Shown here: one piece after another, positions 1-8,254 of the stretch | Position numbering within the stretch: position 1 is the stretch's first letter | Layout: each line of letters starts with the position of its first letter | NCBI GenBank assembly: GCA_046351555.1 | Contig: JAXLYI010000010.1 | Location: 245,391-309,390 of the forward strand | Reading direction: 5' to 3' | From: CAISKJ01 sp046351555 | GTDB taxonomy: Bacteria; Myxococcota_A; Polyangia; Polyangiales; Ga0077539 | Length of the DNA stretch: 64,000 nucleotides | Made by a program: the position numbers and the translations under genes | The notes under the pieces: model-generated | Seen by the model: the letters and a program-made list of their open reading frames with translations, nothing else | What the model was told of the DNA's origin: nothing | Databases searched by the model: none

Positions 1-256
1 GGTCGGCGGTGCGCAGCGTCCCCTGGAGCAGCGCGTCGCCGACGCGGCGGGTGAGCGTGAGCTCGCCGGCGAGGCGGAGGCCGCGGTGCGGGCCGGCGGT
101 GATGTCGACGGAGAAGTCGCGGTACGTGCAGAGGCGCACGGCCTCGACGTCCGCCGCGGCGGGCGCGGGCGCGGGCGCGGCGGGCTCCCCCGCGCAGCCG
201 GCGGCGGCGCAGAGGGCGGCGAGGAGCGACGGGGTGCGGAGGGAGGCGTGCGGCAT
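1..256 (-). CDS. Putative lipoprotein, N-terminal part (runs off the window start)
   Basis: The - strand is open from an ATG at 256 to the edge of the window (85 codons, no stop seen). The product starts with a short basic n-region, a hydrophobic stretch and the lipobox AAGC, so Cys21 is the probable lipidated residue. An Ala/Pro linker (APAPAPAAA) follows, then a segment ending in alternating hydrophobic and charged residues (LRLAGELTLTRRVGD) that reads like beta-structure. A good Shine-Dalgarno, AGGAGA at 263-268 on the - strand, lies 6 bases upstream and fixes the start. The export and lipidation call is firm; the function is unknown because most of the gene is outside the window. Confidence 0.75.
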   Translation of the reverse strand, partial: MPHASLRTPSLLAALCAAAGCAGEPAAPAPAPAAADVEAVRLCTYRDFSVDITAGPHRGLRLAGELTLTRRVGDALLQGTLRTAD

Positions 257-426
257 GGCGGGTCTCCTGGCGTGACGGCGCGTCGGCGGCTGCGTCCCCC
301 GCAGCGCGCCGGCGGCGCCCCTTGTTGTGCCCGCTCCTACGCCGGCGCCGCGCGTTCGGATGGGCCTGCGGCGGCGCGCCGACGGAAATGTTGCCCCGCG
401 CGCTCGCGCCGTGCGAACCCGCGGCG

Positions 427-1371
427 GTGATCCGTGAGCGCTACGACGCGATGAGCAAGGACGCCCTGGTGGCCGCGCTGAAGGACGTGGGGACGGTGGA
501 GCGCGGCGTCGAGGCGGGGGCCACGTCGCAGCGGGTGGACGTTCTCTTCCGCCCCGACGCGGCGCACCGCAAGGCCCGCCGCGCGCGCGGCCTCCTCGGC
601 ACGCTCGTGAGCCGCGCCCCCTGCGACCTGGAGCCCTACCGCAACACCCCGCGCGTCCGCGTGGTGCGCGAGGCGCTGCGGCGGCTGTGGTCGCTCCACC
701 ACGTCCGCGAACTCGAACTCCGGCAGGCGCACCCCGACGCCGAGCTGCCCATGTGGCAGGCGCTGGTGCTCTCGCCGGGCAAGCCGCGGCAGGCGCTGGA
801 GGCCTTCCACGCGACGCCCGCGGCGGGGATGCCCGCGGGCGTCTACGCGACGGCGCCCGAGGTGGGGCTCTGGGTCGTCGTCCTCGCCGAGCTCCCCGAG
901 ACGCCCGACACGCTGTGCCTGCGGGTGTTGGCGAAGGGCCGCGTGCAGCGGCGGGCGATCCGCGAACTCCTGGCCCTCCCCGCCGACGCCTGGGAGCGGT
1001 GCCTCATCGAGATCCTGCTCCGATGGCGCATCGAGGTCGCCGTCCAGGCTACACTCACCCCCGACGACGAGGACTTCATGACCGCCACCCACGACCTCTA
1101 CGAAGAGTTCAAGCAGAAGCTCCGCGACGAAGGGCGCCTCCAGGGCCTCTCCCAGGGCCTCTCCCAGGGCCTCTCCCAGGGCCGTTCACAGGGGCTCCGA
1201 CCGCTCATCCACCTGTTCGAGCGGCGCCTCGGCCGGGCGCTCTCCGCGGCCGAGCACGACGCGCTGTTCGCGCGATTCCCCACGCTCGGGCCCGACCGCC
1301 TCGGCGACGTCGTGCTCGACCTCGACCCCGACGCCCTCGCCGCCTGGCTCGCCGACCCCGCGGCGCGCTGA
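427..1371 (+). CDS. Rpn-like / PD-(D/E)XK-type nuclease-family protein with slippage repeats
   Basis: About 314 aa. The N-terminal two thirds (RYDAMSK, then VDVLFRP, then CDLEPYRNTP) has the layout of the Rpn/YhgA-like predicted transposase-nuclease families: an initial 'YDxxxK' helix followed by beta strands carrying acidic residues. A Gln/Gly/Leu/Ser repeat (GLSQ units) at about residues 238-254 and a helical C-terminal tail follow. A paralogue with the same order (core, GIEK repeats, helical tail) lies at 4956-5990. Start choice is uncertain: GTG 427 keeps the conserved YDxxxK helix, while ATG 388 and ATG 451 are also in frame and none has a clear ribosome binding site. Nuclease activity is inferred from family resemblance only; I cannot confirm a complete catalytic D-ExK set. 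Confidence 0.6.
   Translation: MIRERYDAMSKDALVAALKDVGTVERGVEAGATSQRVDVLFRPDAAHRKARRARGLLGTLVSRAPCDLEPYRNTPRVRVVREALRRLWSLHHVRELELRQAHPDAELPMWQALVLSPGKPRQALEAFHATPAAGMPAGVYATAPEVGLWVVVLAELPETPDTLCLRVLAKGRVQRRAIRELLALPADAWERCLIEILLRWRIEVAVQATLTPDDEDFMTATHDLYEEFKQKLRDEGRLQGLSQGLSQGLSQGRSQGLRPLIHLFERRLGRALSAAEHDALFARFPTLGPDRLGDVVLDLDPDALAAWLADPAAR
1141..1200 (+). repeat. 12-bp tandem repeat inside the Rpn-like gene
   Basis: Three perfect copies of CAGGGCCTCTCC (1141-1176) are followed by two decayed copies up to about 1200. The unit is a multiple of three, so copy-number change alters the number of GLSQ units without breaking the frame. The same design (a different 12-mer) occurs in the paralogue at 5739-5810. 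Confidence 0.85.
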
Positions 1372-1391
1372 AGCCCCGCTGCGCGTCGCCG

Positions 1392-1856
1392 CTACGGCAG
1401 CGGCTTCGAGAGGCACACGCGCGGCGGGGGCTCGAAGCCCGCGCGGCGGTAGAGCCGGAGGGCGGGCTCGTTCTCGGGGCGAACCATCAGGTGGAGGGCG
1501 CGCGCGCCCGCGTCCCGCGCGGCCGCTTCGACCGCGGCGAGGCAATGCGCGCCGAGACCGCGCCCGCGCGCCCGCTCGTCGAGGAAGAGCTCAGTGAGCC
1601 AGGCGTCGCGGCCGGCCCACTCGAGGTCGTAGCCCCAGGTGAGGACGAAGTAGCCCGCCACATCACCGCCCGCTTCGAAGAGCCCGACGTGGCCGAGCGA
1701 GGCGTCGGCGAGCAGGGCCCGGAGCGCGGGCTCGCCCGACGCGGGGCTCCACGCGATGCCCTCCAGCGCGTTGAAGGCCGCCATGCGGTCGAGGAGCGCG
1801 GGGACGTCCGCGGCGGCGGCGGGGCGGGCGCGCAGGACGTCGGCGGGGGCTTCCAT
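1392..1856 (-). CDS. GNAT-family N-acetyltransferase
   Basis: 154 aa, the usual size for a single-domain GNAT. It contains the acetyl-CoA pyrophosphate-binding motif A as ERARGRGLG near residue 96 (the R/Q-x-x-G-x-G/A signature), preceded by the strand WLTELFLD. Downstream is the motif B region ENEPALRLYRRAGFE, where the Tyr that usually acts as general acid is present. The protein should transfer acetyl from acetyl-CoA to an amine in the cytoplasm; the substrate cannot be told. It is convergent with the Rpn-like gene, 20 bp away. The in-frame region upstream of ATG 1856 lies in repetitive intergenic DNA and was not included. Confidence 0.85.
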   Translation of the reverse strand: MEAPADVLRARPAAAADVPALLDRMAAFNALEGIAWSPASGEPALRALLADASLGHVGLFEAGGDVAGYFVLTWGYDLEWAGRDAWLTELFLDERARGRGLGAHCLAAVEAAARDAGARALHLMVRPENEPALRLYRRAGFEPPPRVCLSKPLP

Positions 1857-1931
1857 GCGCGCGAGTGTCGCACGGGCCCAATGGGCGCTTGAAGCGCGCA
1901 CGCCGGTCTCCGCCCGCGCGTTCGCGCCGCG

Positions 1932-2220
1932 CCACCTCGCGCGTCGGGTCGCGCGCCGGCCGTCGCGCCTCCCTCCGACCTCGCGCGTCGGGTCGCGCCC
2001 TCGCCCTCGCACCTCCCGCCCATCCCGCGCGCCCGGTCGCTCCCCCGTGGACGGGGCGCTCCGCCACCCGCCGCGCCGGGTCGCGCGCTCGTCGGCCTGG
2101 CTCTCCGCCGCGTCGCGCGTCGGGCGGCCGGCCCGATCACGGACCTCCCCGCCACCTCCCGCGCCGGGCCGCGGGCCGGCCTCGGGAGGTCGCGTCACCT
2201 CCGGCGTCGGGTCGCCGACC
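1932..2220. repeat. Degenerate intergenic repeat field within the gene-free gap 1857-2370
   Basis: The 514-bp gap between the acetyltransferase start and the gene at 2371 has no convincing gene. It holds at least six imperfect copies of a roughly 22-bp element close to CACCTCGCGCGTCGGGTCGC, on the + strand, at 1932-1954, 1976-1998, 2064-2086, 2107-2128, 2151-2173 and 2195-2220. Spacing is irregular, about 30-90 bp. The first two copies are almost identical; later ones drift. No function is evident. Confidence 0.6.
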
Positions 2221-2370
2221 CGCCCGCGCACCTCCCCGTTGTATGGAACTCAAACACCCCTCCGTTTCAGGCGTCCCGCGTCGGTCACGCCTGGCCGCGC
2301 GGGGATACAACAGGCGCATGGGAGACGGCGCGCGGAGGGACCGCGCGGCGCCTCGGAGGAGGAGACGACG

Positions 2371-3192
2371 ATGGGAGACGAGTTCGAACTGATCCAGTAC
2401 CTGCGCGCGGTGCAGGTGAACGTCGCCACGATGATCGCGCTGGTCGCGGCGCTGGTCACGGCGGCGCCGGCGAGGGCCGCCGGGGCGCTGCTGCGGGCGC
2501 TCGGGGCGCTGAAGGCGTCGGGCGGGGCGCTGGAGGATGCCTTCCGGGCGCGGCAGTTCGCGGAGGCGCCGACCGACCCGCGGCCCTACGACAACGCGCT
2601 CGACCACTCGTGGGCGGGGATGATCCAGCGGCTGCGGGCGTGGTCGGAGCTGCCGGCGGGCGGGTACCCCGAGCAGGCGCGGGCCGAGCGGCTGCTGGCG
2701 ATCCTGGCGGCCGACGGGCTGTCGGTGCTGAAGCTGCCGTACCGGGCGCAGTGGGCGTCGATCAAGGCGCGGCTCGACGAGGTGCGCGCGCAGGGGCTCG
2801 ACCACGACCTCGTCGAGCTCGCGGGGCGGGTGTTCGTCGACGACGTGCGGCTGCGCTTCGAGGACTACGGCCGCGTGCTCGGGCTGACGCAGGCGCGCGC
2901 GGCCGACGGCGCGGTGAACCAGGCCGAGTTGCTCCGCGCGGCGCAGCAGCGGGTGACCGAGTACGTGATCCAGGTGTTCGCGAGCGTCGACCCGGACGAC
3001 CCGGCGACGGCGCAGGCCGCGCGCGAGGCGCTGCGCCCGCTGGCCGCCGCGCGCGACGCCGCCCTCGCCGCGCGCAAGGCGGCCGCGCCGCCCGACGCGC
3101 AGCCCGCGCAGCCCGCGCAGCCCGCGCAGCCCGTGGTGGCGCGCCCGTCGAAGCTGGCGCCCGCCCGCCCGAGCGCGCCGCCGCCCGCCTGA
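2371..3192 (+). CDS. Hypothetical protein, helical, with an N-terminal hydrophobic stretch
   Basis: 273 aa. No family recognised. The start is set by a strong purine-rich ribosome binding site (GGAGGAGGAG, 2355-2364) just before ATG 2371. Residues 14-35 are hydrophobic (VATMIALVAALVTAAPARAA) and could be a signal anchor. The middle is acidic, helix-rich and Ala/Leu-dominated without cysteines. The C-terminal 45 residues are low-complexity, with AQP units encoded by 9-bp repeats (about 3100-3130), ending in a Pro/Ala tail. It stands alone between the repeat field and the pseudokinase gene. Expression is likely from the ribosome binding site and codon pattern; function unknown. Confidence 0.65.
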   Translation: MGDEFELIQYLRAVQVNVATMIALVAALVTAAPARAAGALLRALGALKASGGALEDAFRARQFAEAPTDPRPYDNALDHSWAGMIQRLRAWSELPAGGYPEQARAERLLAILAADGLSVLKLPYRAQWASIKARLDEVRAQGLDHDLVELAGRVFVDDVRLRFEDYGRVLGLTQARAADGAVNQAELLRAAQQRVTEYVIQVFASVDPDDPATAQAAREALRPLAAARDAALAARKAAAPPDAQPAQPAQPAQPVVARPSKLAPARPSAPPPA

Positions 3193-3415
3193 ACGCCGCC
3201 CGCCGGGTGCGCCCAGCGCGCCATGTTCCGCGTGGCGGCGTGACGACGCGCGGCGGGCGGAGGCCCCGCCGTTCGCCGAGCCTCACGGCGGGTTACCATC
3301 GCAGCGCGCTGGAGAGCGTAGGGCGCTCCCCGCAGGCCACGGGGCGACCGGGCGGCGCTCCCGGGCGCATCGCACTTGACCCCCCGCGTCCGGCTCGTGC
3401 TTCATCGCCCCACGC

Positions 3416-4879
3416 ATGGGAACGCCCTTCGCCGCCGGCCAGGTCATCGCCGCCCGCCACCGGCTCGTCGAGCCGGCCGACGCGCCGGTGGCCGGCGAGC
3501 GGTGGCGCGCCGACAGCGGCGGCGAGGCCCTCGTCACCCTCGTGCACCCCGCGCGCGACGCCGCGGCGCTCGGCGCGCTGCGCGCCTTCAAGCACCCGCA
3601 CGCGACGCCGGTGCGCGACGCGGGCGCCGACGGCGACCTCGCCTGGGTGCTCACCGGCCCGCGCGAGGGCCAGCGCCTCCGCGCGTGGCTCCCCGCGGGC
3701 GGCGCGGGGCTGCGGGACGCGCGCGTCGTCGCCGACCAGCTCGCGCAGTGCCTCGCGGCGGCCCACCGCGGCGTCGGGGGCGCGCCCCTCACCCACGGGT
3801 CGCCGCTCGCGCCGCACGTCTCGATCGAGCGCCGCGGCGCGCAGCTCGTGGCGGCGCTCGACGGCCTCGGCCTCGCCGCCCTCGCGGGCCCCGCGCCCGC
3901 CGCCGCGGACGACGTCGGCGCCTTCGGGCTCCTGCTCGCGGAACTCCTCGGGGGCAGCGCGGTCGCGTCGGCGCACGAGCTCCCCGCGGCCCTCGCCCGC
4001 TTCGAAGCCGCGCGGCCCGAGGTCGACCCCTCGCTCTGGGCCGTAGCCCGCGCCTGCGCCGACTCTTCGCCCGACGCGCGGCCAACGGCGGCCCGCGTGC
4101 GCGACCTCCTGCGCCAGGCCATCTGGACGCCGCGCGAGGCGCCACCGCCTCCACCGCCTCCGCCGCCCCCTCCGCCACCTTCGCCCCCGCCAGCGGCGGA
4201 GCCCGCGCGGGCCCGGGTGGTGGCTGTGCACGTCGCCGAGCGCGCGACGCCGACGCCTGCGCCGCGCGTCACGCCCGCCCCGCCGGAGCCCGCGCCGCCG
4301 CCCGCGCCCGAGGTGCAGCCGAGCGATACGGTGCGCGCGCCGCGGCGGCTCGTTCACGGCGAGCGCGACGAGGCGACGTCGCTCGTGCTCACGTTGCCCC
4401 AGGCCGGGGACGCCGCGCCCGCGGACACGGGGACGCTCGTGCCGCGGCGCTCGCTGGCGCCGGAGGTGGAGGAGGCGACGGGCGTGGTGCCGGTGCGGCC
4501 CGACGACGAGGCGACGCGCGCGATCGACGTGCCCTCGCGCGACGACGCCACGCGCGCGATCGACACGCTGCCGGCGGACGAACCGGCGGGCGGCGACGGG
4601 CGGGCCACGCTGCGCGGTTCGGACGACGCCCACGCGACGATGCGCGCGCCCTCGCGGCCGCCGACGATGCCGCCGCCCGCGGCGCCGCGGCCGTCGCCCG
4701 CCCCGCCGCGCGCGAGCCACGCCCCCACGCCGCCGTCGTCGCCGCCTCCCCCGCCGAGGCCCTTCGTGCTCGACCCGCCGCCCGCCGCGCCGGCCCCGTC
4801 GCGCGCGCCGGCGGCGGTGGCGGTCGCGCTGCTGCTCGCGGCGGCGCTCGCGGCGCTGTGGGTCGCGGCGGGGCGCTGA
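3416..4879 (+). CDS. Membrane-anchored protein kinase-like protein (probable pseudokinase)
   Basis: 487 aa. Residues 1-235 keep the general layout of a bacterial Ser/Thr kinase: an N-terminal 'GQVIAARHRLVEP' strand, an N-lobe, a helical C-lobe, and the terminal SSPDARPTAARVRDLL segment typical of kinase ends. The catalytic motifs are absent: no glycine-rich loop, no HRDxK (the region reads THGSPLAPHVSIER), and no DFG (LDGLGLAAL instead). A Pro-rich linker of some 230 residues follows, with two 'ATRAID' and related Thr motifs that could be phosphoacceptor sites. It ends in a single C-terminal transmembrane helix (VAVALLLAAALAALWV). I infer a membrane-tethered scaffold or sensor rather than an active kinase. 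Confidence 0.7.
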   Translation: MGTPFAAGQVIAARHRLVEPADAPVAGERWRADSGGEALVTLVHPARDAAALGALRAFKHPHATPVRDAGADGDLAWVLTGPREGQRLRAWLPAGGAGLRDARVVADQLAQCLAAAHRGVGGAPLTHGSPLAPHVSIERRGAQLVAALDGLGLAALAGPAPAAADDVGAFGLLLAELLGGSAVASAHELPAALARFEAARPEVDPSLWAVARACADSSPDARPTAARVRDLLRQAIWTPREAPPPPPPPPPPPPPSPPPAAEPARARVVAVHVAERATPTPAPRVTPAPPEPAPPPAPEVQPSDTVRAPRRLVHGERDEATSLVLTLPQAGDAAPADTGTLVPRRSLAPEVEEATGVVPVRPDDEATRAIDVPSRDDATRAIDTLPADEPAGGDGRATLRGSDDAHATMRAPSRPPTMPPPAAPRPSPAPPRASHAPTPPSSPPPPPRPFVLDPPPAAPAPSRAPAAVAVALLLAAALAALWVAAGR

Positions 4880-4955
4880 AGGGTCACGCAATGTCCGCGC
4901 GTCCGGCGGCGGCGCTCGACAGCGGCGGGCGCGAGCGGGGAGACTCCGCGCCCTC

Positions 4956-5990
4956 ATGAAGCAGCCCGACCAGCTCGCGAAGCGCATCCTGCGCGAGGAG
5001 ACGCCGGCGGCGACGCAGCGCCACGTCGCGTTCGAAGTGCCCGCGGAGGTCTCGGTGGGCGCGCTGACGGCGGACGGCGTGGTGCGCGTGGTGAGCGCGC
5101 CGGGGCTGGAGGCGCTCCCCGCGCCGTGGTGCCGGCTCCGGGGGGAGGCGACGCTCGACGTGAAGATGCCCGGCGACCATAGCGACCGCCCCGCGCTCGC
5201 GCGCAACGAGCTGCGGCGCCAGGCCCGGTGGACGCGCCTGCTGGAGGATCTGCGCGACCGCGCGAAGGAGACGGGCGACCCGTTGGAGGTGCGAGACCCG
5301 CGCGATCACGCCGGCTGGCTGGTGGCCCCGACGCTCGCGCGGTGGGTGCGCGCCGACGCGGCGAAGGGGTTCTTCTCGCTCGATCGGGTCGCGCCGGGCT
5401 GTTGGCGTTTGGGGCTGGGCGCGCACGACACCCTCTGGATCGCCGCCAACGAGCTCCCGCTTCTCCCCGCGCTCATCCCCTTCCTGGTCGCGCGGAGCGG
5501 CGCCGCGCTGGCGGAGTTTCTCGCGTGGGCGACGACGGTGAAGGGGCCCGCGTGGGTGTGGGCCGTGGTACAAGAGCTCCCGATGAGCCCCGAGACCGCC
5601 GACGATTACGTCTACGTCCCCGACGACCCGGAGGAGCAGCGGCGCATCAAGACGCGCTACACGAAGCGCCTCCTCGAAGCCTACCCCGAGGCCGCGAACG
5701 ACATCCTTCGGCACGCGCGCGAGGAGGCCCTCGAGCAGGGCATCGAGAAGGGCATCGAGAAGGGCATCGAGAAGGGCATCGAGAAGGGCATCGAGAAGGG
5801 CATCGACCAGGGCCTCGGCCGCGGCCGCGTCGAGGCGCTCCGCCACGCGGTGCTCGCGGTGCTCGCCGCCCGCGGGCTGACCGTGAGCGAGGACGCGCGC
5901 GCCCGCGTCGCCGCCGCGGACGTCGCCCTGCTCGACCGCTGGCTCACCGCCGCGGCCACCGCCGCCTCCGCCGACGACGCGCTGCGCTGA
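4956..5990 (+). CDS. Rpn-like / PD-(D/E)XK-type family protein, paralogue of the gene at 427
   Basis: 344 aa, starting at ATG 4956. Residues 1-215 form the core, with TLDVKMPGD and RPALARNELRRQARWT segments near residues 65-95 that fit a nuclease-like or transposase-like domain. Five perfect GIEK units plus one decayed copy follow (about residues 262-285), then a helical tail rich in Ala/Leu/Arg. The order matches the protein at 427-1371, so the two are probably diverged paralogues. The pairing with 12-bp tandem repeats is known in several bacterial Rpn/transposase-like families. It is followed 100 bp later by the vgrG island, with no evident functional link. Confidence 0.65.
   Translation: MKQPDQLAKRILREETPAATQRHVAFEVPAEVSVGALTADGVVRVVSAPGLEALPAPWCRLRGEATLDVKMPGDHSDRPALARNELRRQARWTRLLEDLRDRAKETGDPLEVRDPRDHAGWLVAPTLARWVRADAAKGFFSLDRVAPGCWRLGLGAHDTLWIAANELPLLPALIPFLVARSGAALAEFLAWATTVKGPAWVWAVVQELPMSPETADDYVYVPDDPEEQRRIKTRYTKRLLEAYPEAANDILRHAREEALEQGIEKGIEKGIEKGIEKGIEKGIDQGLGRGRVEALRHAVLAVLAARGLTVSEDARARVAAADVALLDRWLTAAATAASADDALR
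5739..5810 (+). repeat. Perfect 12-bp tandem repeat (5 copies plus 1 variant)
   Basis: GGCATCGAGAAG is repeated five times without a mismatch from 5739 to 5798, then once as GGCATCGACCAG to 5810. The array lies inside the Rpn-like gene and encodes GIEK units. Perfect identity over 60 bp suggests recent expansion or ongoing slippage. Confidence 0.95.
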
Positions 5991-6075
5991 CGCGCCCGCC
6001 GCGCCGCGCGCTACCCCAGGCGCGCAGAATCCCCCTCCCCACCGCCGCCCGCCCGTGTGTATCGTCGCCCGATTC

Positions 6076-6081
6076 GGGAGG
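6076..6081 (+). promoter_or_regulatory. Shine-Dalgarno that sets the vgrG start
   Basis: GGGAGG ends 9 bases before ATG 6091. An earlier in-frame start at 6055 would add 12 residues but has no such site, so 6091 is preferred. Confidence 0.7.
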
Positions 6082-6090
6082 CTCTACGCG

Positions 6091-8241
6091 ATGGAAGGCA
6101 ATGGAACGACGCTGCCCGAGGTCCGCTGGGCGTTCGCCGCCGGGCGGGTCGACTCGGACGCCTGGTCGGTGGCCCACGTCGAGGCGCGCGAGGCGATGTC
6201 CGAGCCCTACCGGGCCGACGTGGTGCTGGTGATGGAGTCGGGCGGCGGCGGGCTCCAGGAGCTGCTCGGCGCGCCCGCGCGGCTCGTCACGCAGCGGGGG
6301 GCCCTCGCGCGCGAGCTCCGCGGCGTGGTGTGCGAGGTGGAGGAGCTCGGCACCACCGTGCAGCACCGGCTCGTGCGCGTCGCGGTGGTCCCCGCCCTCT
6401 GGACGCTCGGCGAGCGCAGCGACTGCCGCATCTTCCAGGGCAAGAACACCCTGCGCATCGTCCGCGAGGTGCTCGCCGACGCCGGGCTCTACCAGGGCGA
6501 CGGGGCCCTGCGCGCCGACCCCTCGCTCGAGGCGATGGCCCCGCGCGAGTACTGCGTCCAGTACATGGAGAGCGACCTCGACTTCGTCCGCCGGCTGCTC
6601 GAGGACGACGGCGTCCCGTTCTATTTCGCGCACGACGCGGGCGACGGCGGCGAGGCGCTGGTGCTCGCGGGCGACGAGCACGCCTACGGCGAGGTGGCGA
6701 CGCTCGACGGGGCGGCGGTGCCGGTGCTCGACGCGGGCGCGGCGACGGCGTCGGCCGAGAGCTTCGCGTGGTTCGACGAGCGGCACGCGCTCAAGACCAC
6801 CAGCGTGACGGTGCGCGACTACGACTTCTCGCGGCCCCGCGCGGCGATGGACATGACGGGCCGCCACGCGATCGGCGCCGGCCGCCTCGCCCGCTACGAG
6901 TACCCCGCCCGCGCCACGCTCACCCACTACGACGAGGGCGCGCGGGCCTACAAGACGCACAACACCGCCCGCCTCGCGAAGCTCCGCGCCGAGGAGCACC
7001 AGACCCGCGCGCACCGCGGCCACGGCCGGGGGCTCGTGTCGGGCATGACCCCGGGCCTCACGTTCGCGCTCCGCGGCCACGAGCGCCCCGAGCTCGACCG
7101 GCGCTACCTCGTCACCGCCGTCGAGCACCGCGGGAGCGACTGGTCGCGCGTGCCCGAGGCCGTGCTCGCGAGCCCGCGCTTCCGCGAGATGCTCGACGAC
7201 GCGAGGGTGCCGCGCCCCGAGGCCGACGAGCGCGGCGGGCGCTACGCCAACCGCGTCGAGGTGAACCGCGTCGAGGCGAACCCCGCGTCGGTCCCCTTCC
7301 GCCCGGCGCGCGTGACGCCGCGGCCGGTGGTCGAGGGGCCGCAGACCGCGCGCGTGGTGGGCCCCGCGGGCGAGGACATCCACACCGACCCGCACGGGCG
7401 GGTGAAGGTGCAGTTCCACTGGGACCGGGTGGGGCGCGAGGACGACGCGAGCTCGTGCTGGATCCGCGTCGCGCAGAGCATGGGCGGCGGGGGCTGGGGC
7501 TTCGCCTTCATCCCGCGCATCGGGATGGAGGTGGTGGTGAGCTTCCTCGAGGGCGACCCCGACCGCCCGATGGTCACCGCCTGCGTCTACAACGGCGAGA
7601 ACCCCCACGCCACGCCGATGCCGGAGACCAAGACCAAGACGGGCCTCCGCACGCAGAGCACGCCGCGGACGGGGGGCTACAACGAGGTCCGCTTCGAAGA
7701 CGCCGCCGGCCGCGAGCAGGTGTACCTCCAGGCCGAGCGCGACATGGACACGCTGGTGAAGCACGACGAGTCGCTCACCGTGCAGCGCCACCGGACGAAG
7801 CTCGTGCAGGGCGACGAGTTCAACACCGTCGAGATGAACCGCGTCTCCAAGGTGACGCAGAACGACTCGCTCGCCGTCGACGGCGACCGCGAGGCCGAGG
7901 TCCACGGCCCCACCGGCGACACGCTCACCGTCGACGCCAACCAGGAGGTGAAGGTCGGCGGGAGCCAGAGCACCACCGTCGGCGGGAGCCAGAGCACCAC
8001 CGTCAGCGGGAGCCAGAGCACCACCGTGATGATGGCGGCGCAGGAGTCCGTCGGGCTGATGAAGGCCCTGCAGGTGGGCCTCGCCTTCCAGATCACCGTG
8101 GGGGCGCGCTTCGAAGTGATGTGCGGCAAGTCGAAGCTTACGATGGACGCGCTGGGCAACATCTCCCTCTCGGGCGAGCAGATCGACATCACCTCCAAGG
8201 GGCCCGTCGCCGTCAACGGGACCATCATCGACCTCAACTGA
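6091..8241 (+). CDS. vgrG: Type VI secretion system spike protein VgrG (TssI)
   Basis: 716 aa from ATG 6091. The N-terminal gp27-like part contains the VgrG hallmark REYCVQYMESDLDFVRRLLE followed by a 'DGVPFYF' strand. The gp5/OB-fold part has HTDPHGRVKVQFHWDR, the CWIRVAQ segment, and RIGMEVVVSFLEGDPDRP with the CVYNGENP end. The C-terminal needle is Thr/Val-rich with three GGSQSTTV units. The protein forms the trimeric puncturing tip of the T6SS and carries a PAAR protein on its end. It is followed 13 bp later by the DUF2169 adaptor and then an effector-immunity pair, a classical vgrG island. No tss structural genes lie in the window, so the apparatus must be elsewhere. Confidence 0.95.
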   Translation: MEGNGTTLPEVRWAFAAGRVDSDAWSVAHVEAREAMSEPYRADVVLVMESGGGGLQELLGAPARLVTQRGALARELRGVVCEVEELGTTVQHRLVRVAVVPALWTLGERSDCRIFQGKNTLRIVREVLADAGLYQGDGALRADPSLEAMAPREYCVQYMESDLDFVRRLLEDDGVPFYFAHDAGDGGEALVLAGDEHAYGEVATLDGAAVPVLDAGAATASAESFAWFDERHALKTTSVTVRDYDFSRPRAAMDMTGRHAIGAGRLARYEYPARATLTHYDEGARAYKTHNTARLAKLRAEEHQTRAHRGHGRGLVSGMTPGLTFALRGHERPELDRRYLVTAVEHRGSDWSRVPEAVLASPRFREMLDDARVPRPEADERGGRYANRVEVNRVEANPASVPFRPARVTPRPVVEGPQTARVVGPAGEDIHTDPHGRVKVQFHWDRVGREDDASSCWIRVAQSMGGGGWGFAFIPRIGMEVVVSFLEGDPDRPMVTACVYNGENPHATPMPETKTKTGLRTQSTPRTGGYNEVRFEDAAGREQVYLQAERDMDTLVKHDESLTVQRHRTKLVQGDEFNTVEMNRVSKVTQNDSLAVDGDREAEVHGPTGDTLTVDANQEVKVGGSQSTTVGGSQSTTVSGSQSTTVMMAAQESVGLMKALQVGLAFQITVGARFEVMCGKSKLTMDALGNISLSGEQIDITSKGPVAVNGTIIDLN
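7957..8028 (+). repeat. 24-bp tandem repeat coding for the VgrG needle
   Basis: Three consecutive 24-bp units encode GGSQSTTV (third copy SGSQSTTV); the first two are identical at DNA level and the third differs at both ends. They map to the C-terminal triple-stranded beta-helix of VgrG, where unit number would set needle length. Confidence 0.9.
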
Positions 8242-8254
8242 CGGGGGCGCGCGC

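Noticed and set aside
1857..2370. A gene in the repeat-rich gap
   Set aside because: Open frames here are short-unit Arg/Pro/Ser products without ribosome binding sites; the gap reads as repetitive noncoding DNA.
5739..5810. CRISPR-like direct repeats
   Set aside because: 12-bp units follow each other with no spacers and lie in frame inside a protein gene, so this is a coding microsatellite.
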